NCBI GenBank assembly: GCA_903813345.2
Contig: CAIIXF020000221.1
Coordinates: 1-25,000, forward strand
Reading direction: 5' to 3'
DNA length: 25,000 bases
Origin: Owenia fusiformis
Lineage: Eukaryota > Annelida > Polychaeta > Sabellida > Oweniidae
Shown: positions 1 through 12,600 of the stretch, piece by piece
How the letters are laid out: each line of letters opens with the position of its first letter
Position numbering within the stretch: position 1 is the first letter of the stretch
Translations under genes and position numbers: made by a program
The notes under the pieces: generated by a model
Told to the model about the DNA's origin: nothing
Databases searched by the model: none
The model's input: the letters and a program-made list of their open reading frames with translations, nothing else

Positions 1-420
1 TTTTTGGAGGGGTGTCAAGAGGGGCGGGGGTGCCAGAGGGGGGGGGGGTGAGCTGGGTATCCCGAAGGGGAGCAAGTGTTATTCCCCCAGAAACATTGAC
101 TATATCAAGGAGCTATGTGATGATATCTGGGCACTTGGGCAAGTGTCTGAGACAATACATAAAATAAATTCAGAACTTTTCCATTGTTTTGAGGGAGGTA
201 TGAGGGGTGGCCCACTCCCTCTAGAAAATTTTACAATTTTAAGGTGCTATTTGGTGCTTTCAGGGCACTTTAAAAGTGTATGAGACGATGAAAAAAATTA
301 CAAAAAAATATTTTTCAAAAAAAAAAAAAAAAATCCGAATTTTTTTTTGGGGGGGATGTCAAAGGGGGGTGCGGTCGCACCCATCGCACCCCCCTATCTG
401 ACGGCCCTGGATGTGTTGTA
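1..420. repeat. Low-complexity G-rich and A/T-rich repeat in the intron before the first visible NCLX exon
   Basis: This stretch holds runs of G, a run of about 18 A followed by a T run, and a short palindromic GC-rich motif near 370-395 (GGGTGCGGTCGCACCC). The G-rich phrase near 1-50 resembles the phrase near 350-370. It looks like the end of a degraded mobile element inside an intron. I see no open frame or splice site in it. The element family is not recognised. Confidence 0.45.
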
Positions 421-491
421 AGAATACCTTTAGACACTAACCAATGTTGTAATACCACCCCTTCTGTTGTTGTTTTGTCACCTTAACTTAG

Positions 492-608
492 ACCAGGGTG
501 TGACACTCTTAGCCTTTGGAAATGGTGCTCCAGATATTTTTTCTGCCATAGCAGCAATTGGGAATGCTAAGAATGGAGATGCCGGTCTGGCACTAGGAGC
601 TCTCATTG
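492..608 (+). CDS. SLC8B1: NCLX exon 1 of window: alpha-1 repeat
   Basis: The acceptor is AACTTAG at 485-491 and the donor is GTAAGT at 609. The exon encodes QGVTLLAFGNGAPDIFSAIA and then a short loop ending GLALGALI. GNGAPD is the alpha-1 ion-coordination signature of the NCLX branch of the Ca2+/cation antiporters. It enters with two bases of a split codon and leaves in phase 1. Confidence 0.93.
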
Positions 609-3600
609 GTAAGTCTGGGAACTTTTATCCACATGTTTTTATCTCATAATTGGAAGTGGTGACATATTAGTTGTTATATTCTCCAACTGTTTTGTGGACG
701 GTGTTAATGGCAGTTGTTGTTTGATGATTAGCATTCAGCAATTGGTGTTTGGCATTTGGTGGTCAGTGTCTGTAACAAATGGCAGGTGGTGGCATTTTGC
801 ATGTTAATGCCTTGTTTGTAATATGCAGGATTTATTGCCTGAGAGTGAAAATGTGAATGACATTATCAAAGACATAACCGGTAATCTTGAACTCCAATAT
901 AATATCTAGTATTCAAAATATAAAATGAAAGCATGGTCATCTTATGCACATTTTGTGTTAAAATATATTTTGTTTGATTACAGGTGCTGGTGTTTTCGTA
1001 ACAACTATAGTACCAGCAGCAATCGCACTAGTTGTACCTTTCAAGGCCATGGAACGTCCATTTATCAGGGACATTGTGTTTTATCTCATTGCTGTGTTTG
1101 CCACATTTGTTGTGTTGTATCACAGACATATCGTAACTGCTGAGGCCATTGGTAAGTTTGTATTACAGGCCCCATGGAAAGTTTAAACCACTTTGGCTAA
1201 TATTGTAGTCTTCCCCAATAATATTAAAATGTGATATATGGAATTTTTTTAATTTCAAAATTGATTTTTGAGGACTTTTTGTTTAACAAATTATGATTTT
1301 TTTAAACTTATTTAAGAGGTCAAGCATATCTTTTAATAAGCAAACGTTCACACCAATGCATAAGAATTCGTGTTTGTTTTCATGCGAAAATAGTACACGA
1401 TATGACTAGTTTATCATAGGAAATCAAGGAGAACTGCTTGCATTTTCTTCAAATTCAAACACATGCTCTCAAGTTTTTTATTTAATTAAGATAGTATTGT
1501 ATTTCTTAGTGATTACCCTTTGCCTTAAAATGGAACATTACTATGTTTTTTTTCAAATCACAATTTAATTAAAACATTGTATCCAAATTTTAATTATTGT
1601 GATTGATTTCAAAATTAATCACTACTTTGTGTCTTTTCTCAGCACGATTTAATTAAACCATTGTATTGTATTTCTTAATGATATCCATTGGCCTTAAAAT
1701 TGGCCACTTACTTCATATGTTTTCTTAACACGATTTAATTAAACCAATGTTTTATATTTCTTAATGAAAATCCATTGGTCTTAAAATTGGTCACATGTCT
1801 TTTCTTAGCACGATTTAATGAAACCAATGTATTATATTTCTAAATGATATCCATTGGACTTAAATTGGTCACTTCTCCATGTCTTTTCTCAGCATGATTA
1901 AATTAAACCATTGATTATATTTCTTAATAATATCCATCATTCTTAAAATTGATCATAGCTACTTCATGTCTTTTCTCTGTACAATTAAATTAAACCATTG
2001 TATTGAATTTCTGAATGATATCCATTGGCCTTACAATTAGTCACCACTTCATGCCTTTTCTCAGCACGATTTAATTAAACCATTGTATTATATTTCTTAA
2101 TGATTCCTCTTGGTCTTAAAATAGGTCACTACTTCATGTCTTTTCCAAGCACAAGTCTATATAATGTCCATTGGCTTCAAAATTGGTCATTATTTCATGT
2201 CTATTTTCAGCACGATTTAATTAAACCATTGAATTGAATTTCTGAATGATTTCCATTGGCTTTAAAATTGGTCTCTACAATTTGGGCTTAAAGAAGTATA
2301 CCAATGATACCATTAAAAATTGATAGAAACAACCAAATTAAATAGATGTAAATAGGCCCAAAAACACAAATTCGCAAAATGAATTACAAATTAAAGACAA
2401 ATACAGTATAGAACAATATTTATTAAAAAATGGTATACCATCTATATAGCAATTAGCCTAATCCAGAAACCCATTGTTGGAGTAACATCACCTCTCTTAT
2501 GGTGAATTTAATGTGAAGTGATAAATTGTAACATTTTTTCATTTGGATGCTGAGCTGTACTGTTTGTCAAGTGCTTATGCTTTCAAATAAAATACACATT
2601 TGACTTGTTGTGACGCTACCTTTTAAAATGTGTCACATGGAAACATTGTCTCATAACTTTGTCTCATAACCATTTCAAGGCATATCACACCACCACTTAT
2701 TGAAGCTTTTTGACACCAACAATTTACAACATAATCACAGGAAATAGTGTAACAAATAGAAAAATCATTGTAAACAATCACATCTCTAGTCTACCAACCA
2801 TGATGCCTCTGACGTAACATGGCATAACATACTGTAATAACCATGGTACAAATTTCATATCTAACCTGACCAACACTGTTGCCTCTGACATGATATGGCA
2901 TTAGATAATATAACCACAGTAAAATCTCATCTCAAATCTACCAACTCTGTTGCCTCTGACTTCAAATGGCAGAACATAATATAACCATTATCTCTGAACC
3001 TACCAACTCTTAGAATATAATAAAGTATAATAAATTTTTGAAGCAACATATATTCCATGGTAACATTATCATTAATCTACACCTTTCTAATAAATCTTCC
3101 CTTATAAGGTAATACCTCTTGTGTCAATATTCAAAAGACTAAGAATAAAATGAAACAGCATAACCATTGTAATAACCTTATCCCTAATATCCCAACATTG
3201 TTGCCCATCTTGTCAGTATTCTGGGATTCCTTGCCCACTGAAACATCCCTTGGAAAGGGTGGTACATATGGTAACAGTTTATAAGTCATGTTCAGTTCAG
3301 GTGGGTGCTTAATGGTTCGCCCTGCAAGACCTGTACATTTCTCAAACATCTGAGCCATTAGTTTTAAAACTGTAGCATTACTCGCTTTAGCACCAATTGC
3401 TACATTGAATTCATATCCAATTTTACCTTTCTTGATTAAATCAGCAAATGTAGTGATATATACATGCTTTATGAGCCCCAATGGTTGATATGCTTCTTTA
3501 ATCAAGGTATGCATTGTTTCATGGACATACTTAGCAAACGCTGCTTTGTTATCACCACGCAGATAAGAAGCATTGGGAAGATTGAAATGACATGTAATGA

Positions 3601-6600
3601 TAACATTGATGAGTCTACTGACCAGCAAACATGAGTTGTTATTCAAGGCATAACCCTTTGGGCATTTGCTTGCTTTGCAGGAGCCCCTGAAATCACAATA
3701 AAATTCTAACGACTTGAGACTTAGCTGCCCACCTGTACTGACTAGCTTCTTGAAGTTAAGGTCAAGTAATAATTGAAGAGAAAACATAGCATTCTTCACT
3801 TTACTAAAATCTTGCGGCATATCTAATATGTCACAAATACCCAACCTCTCATCCCGAACACATTTCATACAGTACCAGTTGTGGTATATTTTATATGGGA
3901 ATACATAGATTATGTCTTGCCCAGTTGAAGCACAGAGGTGTGCAATCTCACTTTCCTTACATCTTGTACACTCATAAATAGTGGGCAAACATTGCCTTGT
4001 CTTCGTCGGTGGTACAAACTCTAAGCTACATGTTTCATCTTGTTTAAGAAAGTCAAAAATAAAGGAAATGTCAGCATTAAGTAATTTATCATTGATATTT
4101 TGGAAATATTTGTCTGATCTTGCAGGGTCTTCACACTGGATTTTAGTTACCCATGGTCTTACCCTGTCTCCAACATTGTTGCACTGTGCACAGTAAATGT
4201 TTTTGTAGTTCAATCCAGTTGTATTATCATACACTGGATTCTTCTCCAGCATTGTGTAAGTGTTTTTACATTGTTTTTCCAGAGTGCTTCCTTGATGTTC
4301 CCGTAAACATTTAGACCTTAAATACACATATGACATATGTGATATCCATCTGCACGTATATTCAGACCTTTCAGACTTGGATTTAAATGCCGACCTTTGC
4401 AGTGTTACTGCAGTGGATGTTTCGTTAAGACATTCTTCACCATAGTCCTTGCAACAGTCATCATAGCGCTCACAGTTCAAGTCACACTGACAATAGATCT
4501 GAAGATTGTCTACATAATGACCACATCTGTTTTGACATGAATGTTGTTCACCACACTTCTTCCTCTCAAAGTCAGTGTACTTACATGTGTTGTCAGGGTG
4601 ATTTATATTCGTGGTGTGTACTGGCATAACTGAAACCCTCTTCACTGTTGTCTTCACTACTTTTCCTTTAGGTCTAGACAGTTGTGCCTCTCTCCATGTT
4701 GTTCTGTTGACAAATCTTTTTCCAGATGTGCTGTCAATAGTAGGTTTTATTGTCATCGTACTGGTTGTTGTGATACGCTGGGCCAACTTTTCGATATCTT
4801 CTGCAGGATCCTCATCCGAAGCTTCAACATTAGCATCAGTACCAACTGGTGTTATTCTTAACATGTTTCCAAAGATTACTCTGTATAAGATCAAAAAACA
4901 TAATATAAAGACGAATTTCATCTTGCTTGTTGTAGTTACAAAGAGCACATCAATTACTCAGGCTATGGAGATTTTTTTTATTCTATCCTCATTTCAGCAC
5001 ATGATTCTCCAATTAGAGGCATGGTTAACCTGTGAAAATATGATATGCCACGCTATGATATCATATCATAGTTATTATGATCATGATCTTGAGTTTCGAA
5101 GATGATGAAATTAAGGTATGATGAAAAACAGTATATTTGATCGGTCATTTGATTATCAAAATGCAATTATTTAAGGGCCAGCTGATCAACCTTTTCTGCT
5201 TAAGATTTGATTAATCAAACCATTGTATAATATTTCTTAATGATTGCTATCGGATATAAAATTGGGGTATGCTTTACATGTATATGTTTTCTTTACATGA
5301 TTTGATGAAACCCTTGAATTGTATTTAATTAATGATTGGCCTGAATATTGCTTACTATTTCGTGTCTTTTAAAATGTGATTTAATTAAACCATTGTATTA
5401 TATTTCTTAAAGATCCTCATTGGTCTTAAAATTGGTCACAACTTCATGACTTTCTAAACATGATAAATTCATACGCCTTGTATTATATTTCCTACTGACC
5501 TTCATTGGATTTAAACTTGGTTGCTACTAACTTGGAAAGCCAGCTCTGATCATTGCACAATTTGACACAATATTAGCTATAGGCCAAACACAATACACCT
5601 TGCAAAGTAGAAAGTAGTTTAAATCAATGGATTTGACACAATATAAGCTATAGGCCAAACACAATACAATACAATACACCTTGCAAAATACAAAGTACTC
5701 TAAATCAATGGATTTGACACGATATAAGGTATATACTGGTGATCCACTCGATTATGCTGGTTACCGAAACGGTTCGTTTTGGTAACAAAATGTCAGAACA
5801 TCAAAGGTACGATTTTTCTTTTTTTTCCTTATTTCACACGTTGTAGGCAGAATTCCCAAGACAACAGAATCGTCGATTTAATTCCTCACTTAAGTTACAT
5901 AAATGGTTTATTGAAAAACAGTTAAGATCTGCACTTTTAACCCAAACGTTTATGTAACTTCAGTGAGGAATTAAGTTGACTATTCTGTTGTCTTCTGAGC
6001 TAATTTTTCGCAAACATGTACATTTTCTAAAACATATGATGCTGATACACGTTTGTGAGAAAAAACGTCGTTGAGATTCTGCCTACAACACGTGAAATAA
6101 GGAAAAAAGAAAAATCGTACCTCCGACGTTCCAACATTTTGCTACCAAATGAACTGTTTCGAAAACCGGCGTATTTGAGCGGATCACCAGTGGTATAGGC
6201 CAAACTAAATACACCTTGCAAAATATAAAGTACTTTAAATCAATGGAGTTGACAAAAATGTTGTATTTGATGATACCAATGACTACTTGATAAATTATAA
6301 TAAGATAGTTGACAGGGGACTTTAAAGGAATTCTAAGTTTTAAAAATGAACAAATATTGCAATTGGATTACTTTCTGGAACAAGACTAAACATCCTTGAC
6401 ATATTCTTAATTCTACCAATTTTTGTTTGATTTAACAATGAACACAAAAATACATAGTATATTTTATTTAAGCAGATATCTGGCAAATAAATAATATATT
6501 TGTATTGATAAAATTATTTGTTATTTAACCTGAAGTGTGTTGTCTGTTGTTTGTGTATAACTTATTTCATTTATTTCAGTTTTTGCTTTGGATTCAATTT

Positions 6601-9600
6601 TAAATTATTCTCAATAATCTTCAAATGATTTCCACTTGAAACATTTTGACAACCCCGTTTAATTCATAATAAGAACATTGTCACTGTTTTCTTGACTCAA
6701 AAAGTTACTTCCAACTTATTGAAATAAAGGTAGGACCAAGATAAATGTTCACATCTAGTTGTGTTCAGATTAGAGATGTGTTCAGATATACAGGTTTCAC
6801 CGTATGTTCTCCTCTTCTAATTTCAAGATGTACCTATCTCTGTGTTTCAGCTTTCATAGGACTTTATGTTGTGTATGTGATAGTGGTTGTTGTTGGGCGC
6901 TATATATACCAGGAGCAGAAGAAAAAGCGAAATGTAAATTTACCAAGTAAGTTGATGCTTGACCTAATCTACTTTGAGCTTAAGAAATTTTGACAAGGTG
7001 GTACTCTTTTAAAATTTAAAATTTACCAATTTTTAACCCACTATCCTTCTTTGTGTCTCTGAGTATGTTTTATCTTGAAGTTTTAGTTTTTATCTTGAAT
7101 TTTCCAGAGACATGTAAATAGACAAGTTCTTTCATTTCTCTTATGGAGTTGATTTCATGTACCTTTATGCACATTATTTAATGTTGTTTTATTGAGACAT
7201 GCTCTTTTAATCTCATTTAGCCATTTGAGACATTGATAAGTGTATTTGTTTATGTGTCTCAGTGCAGGGGAGCCACCACAATATTTTTCTAATGTTAAAC
7301 TAATATTATGACAATTATGTAAAGATGCAGAATCAGGAAGGATATCACCATCGATTTCTAAATCAAAAGGTACTAAGCTACGATTAGAATTGCTGTATGA
7401 AAGTTTTGCTAAATACATGCAATTGACTAAATCTTGAAATTTTGTCGCTTTTGAAAGTTACAAATAGATGTCATGTGTTTTAATCTTGGTGGAAATTAAA
7501 TCCATGACATCGCAGAAACTTTCAAGAAATACAATTTATGATCTAGCTAAAACATACTTATCTTTGAAATTTACTAAATTCTGGGCTTAGTTATTTGCAA
7601 ATTTACTAATTTTAGATAACTAACCCCCATCCCCTGTTCAGTTGGTAATTTGCATGCTGGATAAAAAGTAGTAATATTTAGAGGTAATGTCACTATTATG
7701 TGAAATACACACACTAATTCTGCCAATGAAGGCTGACCTTTGGAGGCTCTATATTTGGGCAAGAACAAAGGCATATTTTACGTCCTGATGTATTAAATTG
7801 TATCCTATATACCAGATCGTTCAATATATTCACGGAAAAATGTTCTCATTTTAAAGATTTTTTATATTTTAACATGAAATTTTTTCATGAATGTTTAAAA
7901 AACATTTTGTTATTGATTCATTTAGTATCAGCATCTCTTATTTGTCTAGTAAAAAATAATGGTTATTATGGCAACTTGACTTATAAATCTTTGCAATTAG
8001 AGCATTTTGTGAACTTATTTTTGCTGTCTAAAGAATATCCTGTGAATGTTTGACAGAGTGCTAATTGGCACAAAGGAGTTTTCCTAAATCAAGCTTGGAT
8101 TAGGAGTTGAAGCTTGGATTTCAAGGTAGAAGGTATATTATCAAATTCAAAAAAGTTATGTGTATCATGTTTTGTGTAACTTTTAATATCCTGTTGCTTA
8201 CCTTCATTTATTCATCATATACTAATTATTATAGTCATGCATATTTAAAGGCCTTTACTTAATTTCTTCATTACATATTTATAGTTACAATTAATTAAAG
8301 GTCCTTCCTTGTTTCTTTATTGTATAATTATAGTTACAATTAATTGAAGGTCCAAAACTTACATTTTTCATTTACTGTATAATTATAGCCATGATTATTT
8401 AAAGGTCCTTACTTCATTTGTTAATTTATTGTATGATGATAATTATTGATTTTGATGATGATTTTGAATTGATTTAATGTTCTTACCTAATTTCTTTATA
8501 TATTGTATAACCACAGCCATGATTTCTTTTGTAAGTCCATAAATGTTCACATATTGGACGATGATAGTCATGATTTCATCTGTGCAGATGTCACTGTTTT
8601 AATGTACATATTCATTTTTACTTTGCATTATTATGAAACCGTTAAAAGGCTATCACTTTAAGTAAACTGTAAAGTTTGTGTATCAGGGGAATGCCGTATT
8701 TACTGGTCAAAATTGTTCCTTGCACAGTTATTTGTTTCTTTATGGCGTGGTCACATTTGTTCCGATCTTAAACACCAGCACCTGGTTGATGAATATTTGA
8801 AACTGAATGCAATTTTTAACAAAATACTCATCGGCCAGGCCCCCGGAATTTAACCTCAGAGCAAATGTGACCACATCATTACAGAGATGGTTCATTAACG
8901 TGTAAGTCAATGATTTTGTTCTTTTGAGAATTGTTCTACATACATATTTCTTACAAAAAGGAGTTTCATCAGACAGTTTTTACAACTGATATTGGCTTCC
9001 AGGACAGTGTAAGGCATGTTTTGATAATCTTCATGATGACTCTAAACAATTGAAATGATATCAACCCCTTTCAGACATCCAAGATGATGGTGTTGTAATA
9101 AGAGATCCTGCTGCTTTAGTTGATCCTATCACTGCAGTAGAACAGCCAGGTAAAATATTAATAAATATTTGTTTTTTCTTGACTATTACTTTTTTTATAC
9201 AGAGAATTTAGTTTTGATGTTAGAAACAGTTGAAGCATTATATAAAAAATAATCTTCAATAATTTTTCATTTTAGATGAATCAACCCCATTGCTGGACAA
9301 CGGGTCTGGCAATACCAATGAAGGTCCATTGAAAGAATTTTTAAATGCAATCAATCCAATAGATGTCGACGATTTCAAAGAGAAAAAAATATATTGGAAA
9401 ATATATGAGTTATTTAAGGTATGTTGTTTTCAAAATGTTAAGATTACCAAAGCAACAATGAAATTTGAGGTCACTTAATGGTCCATTCTGTAAATTGTGT
9501 TTAAGCTCAACTATAAGTTTGTAATATATTTTGAGTGAGCATATTGCATGAATATTTAATCACAAGTGCCAAAGGGAGAGGACCAAAACTGTTAAGAAAC

Positions 9601-12600
9601 CTAGCAAGAAAAGCTAACTTCAAGTGTTGAATTGTCAAAAAAAATTAGACCCTATACATCCCAAAACCATGATCTAATTTTAAAAGAAATAATGTCTAAC
9701 ATCTCCCTTCCCTCTCCAATAGGAGCCAATATCTCATTCCAGGACTAGAACTGAGGTTTCAGAAAAATTGATTGCCAAATGCTCATAATATTAAAAATAG
9801 TTGTAGATACTAGTACTCATAAAAGATCCAACATTCAGTCTCAAATGATGTGGGATAGACGAAATAATAGATTTAACACAATGAATTAAGTGCATTTTAT
9901 TACTGCATTCATGGGACACATAGTGGAACCTTAGAGCAAATTGCTTCATATATTTTTTATCAAGACACAAAATTTGAAGCTCAAGTTTCCTCAACTGAAT
10001 ATAAGCAGCTCTTCAAAAATATGGAAAATCAATTCCACTGTTAAAGTGCACCTTATTATTTTTATTTATTTCAACAGTATTCTGTAACAAGATCAGTATG
10101 GAGAAAAGAGTCTGAATAAGTGGCAAAGGGAAAGGACCAAAAAATATCACAGAACTTTGGTTCAAAAAATGGGTCGGGATTTACTGAAATGGAATATTTA
10201 TCGGAAAATGTCTCATCTTCTGGAGTAGATAACAAATGTTAAGCTTTTGGATATTTTAGTAGTGAAAGGGTACTTCTTGAATTGTTAAATCCATTAAAAA
10301 TAATTGTCATGTTGTTCCTAAGTGAAATAATGGAATTACCTGGAGTTTTTAACAGGGTGTCACATTTTATGGGAAGATCATGAATATTATGGCTCTTTGT
10401 ACATGTAATAATGTTTAATCCATTTTTCTAACATAGTCTAGACAATATGCTGTTTTTATTATATTTTTTATAAAGTTTCATTTTAATTTGATTATACAGG
10501 ATCTTGTGAAACATAATTTTGACATCCAATATTCATAAGAGGGTTGAGTGACATATGCATTTTGTTTAATCAGACAATGGAAAATGATATACACTAAAAA
10601 TATCAAGGTGGAGTTTGAGCAACTGACACTTTATGAATAAAGATGATTGCCCACTCCCTAAGTTCGAAATACTCAAGGTACTGGAGAGTTGATATCCATC
10701 GAAAAGTCATTTTGACTCCTAATGCAAATGTGTTGTGTTCACTCAATCAATGTATTGAGTAATATTTTTTATTTATTCATTAATGAATCACAATGAAAAT
10801 TGATCATATCAATAACATAGGTGGATATTTTTAGTAGAGTCTACTGGGGGTAGATCAAGACTTTTGATAAAACCTAAATATAATCAACAAGGTATACAAC
10901 TTACGTTTAAAGACATGTATACATACAGTGTAACTTCTCACCCTAGATTCTATCAAAATGTTTGAAAATGAAGTTCAAAACTTCACGAAGAATGTGTATA
11001 AAAATAGGCGGCGGCGGTTGTCGTCTGGTGTCTGTGACAAATTCTAAAAAACTTCCAATAACTTAACAAATAATGTTTAGACTGACTTCAATTTTTTTCA
11101 AAATCATCTACTAGTTCTCAGAAGTTCAAATCTGACTAAGATTGAACTCATAATATTGTGATCAACTAGATGGTGACATTTTGTAATGTTAATGCCTTGT
11201 TGTCCCTTTTTCAGTCTCCGTTATTGTTCTTATTCACCATCACTACACCCATTGTGGAACCTGAAAAGCCAAAGAAAAACTGGAATCGCCATCTGAACTC
11301 ACTTCATTGTATGACAAGTCCCTTGTTTTGTATTCTCGCTGCAAAGCATGATGGTAAGGTCAAACCTTTTTGTTTTTGTTTTGTTCATCAATCAACAGCT
11401 TCTTTACTGATAGTTTTTAAAATAACAAATAATATCTGAAGGATACCTATGAGTGACAGTGGGTGTGTCCCTCAAGAATTATGAATGTTCTATAGCTTCA
11501 TCACAATAGTCTTAACTTAATTTTAATTGAATTGTATACTGTCTTAAATGTAATGATGGTATAATATAATACATATTATAATTTAAGTGTTAATTTAATT
11601 GTAAATTTAAATTTGTATATTTCAGTTGCTTTATCCTATATAAATGGGGTATTCCCAGTTCTTGCTCTGGTTTTCCTAGTTGGAATACCTGTAGCAGCTC
11701 TAGTGTATTTTACTTCCAAAAATGACGAACCACCTGTATACCACACAGTGAGTACTTAGTTAAAATATCAAGAACTGTTAAATGACCTGTTAGATTTCAA
11801 ACTATGTTTTTATTATGTCTAAACTATCATTTTGTATTCAATACTTTCCAATAATTAAAGAAAAAAATTCATTTTGTTTTCACATTCAAATTTTTCGAAT
11901 TACCATGTACATGTTTTCAAAACCAAATCTATTTTTATCCTCATGTCGTTGAGTTGACCTTTTCCAAACATGTCATTTAAAAAATGTAACGTGTGAATAT
12001 GGATTATAAGATAAGATAATAATAAATATCACTTAATAATTATTATAAAAGAACTTATTCATTATATGAATTGTATATTTACTTTTAATTATAGGTTTTT
12101 GCATTTATTGGTTTTGTGGTGTCAGTGATCTGGATCTATGCGATTGCTAACGAGATTGTAAATATTCTACAAGTGAGTGATGGCTATTCCCATTCATCGT
12201 TTTTACGTCAGTCATGTTTTGAATTGAGGATTTGAGTAGAAAATGTGAAATAAGCTAGGAATAGAAGGAACGGTGATCCTGTCAATGAAATTTCAGGAGT
12301 GCATTCATATTTTAGAGAAACCCCTATGGAATGGGCACAAATGCTTTGATTTTTTCACATGGGTATTCTATTAGCTGGACTTGAAAAAGACTAGTTCAAG
12401 TCGTGAGTAAACACTTAAATTGCACAACATTTTACCTGAAGTTAAATATTGATCACCAGGTCAGATTGACTTGAAACATGAACCATTGAAGGATCTTTTT
12501 GTAAGTATTAGAACTAGAAAATTTCTCACATATATTTGGGAATTATTTTCCTTTTAGATATTATAAGTAGGCGTTCACCCTCCACAATCTACACATGTCA

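Larger units (their letters stand above)
1112..7936 (+). repeat. Segmental duplication, copy 1 (partner 17661-25000)
   Basis: The order of landmarks is the same in both copies: end of exon 2, 84-bp minisatellite, satellite downstream of the nested gene, nested minus-strand gene, flanking repeat blocks, 71-bp repeats, exon 3, then intron 3 up to the phrase CAGCATCTC near 7930. Copy 2 is still matching when the window ends, so the true right boundary is unknown. Differences are point changes, small indels, repeat-number changes and whole-transposon insertions in one copy only. Confidence 0.93.
6947..9074 (+). other. NCLX intron 3 (2.1 kb)
   Basis: The first kilobase is shared with copy 2 (24024-25000). 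A minus-strand open stretch at 7155-7418 is not maintained in copy 2. Later parts contain a tandem repeat (8228-8560) and a small palindromic element (8743-8878). The acceptor is CTTTCAG ending at 9074. Confidence 0.65.
9419..11214 (+). other. NCLX intron 5 (1.8 kb)
   Basis: It holds dispersed repeat family B (9562-9740, fragment 10118-10155) and a split copy of family A near 11027-11200, whose 3' end runs directly into the polypyrimidine tract and acceptor of exon 6. No gene is seen. Confidence 0.6.

Noticed and set aside
4611-5105. Plus-strand open frame of 164 codons opposite the nested gene
   Set aside because: It overlaps the start of the nested minus-strand gene and mirrors its codons. 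The copy 2 counterpart has a different length and end, so it is a shadow frame.
7155-7418. Minus-strand open stretch of 87 codons in NCLX intron 3
   Set aside because: Protein-like composition, but the duplicate near 24240-24480 has frame-breaking deletions, no family is recognised, and no splice or promoter context is seen. At most an old mobile-element scrap.
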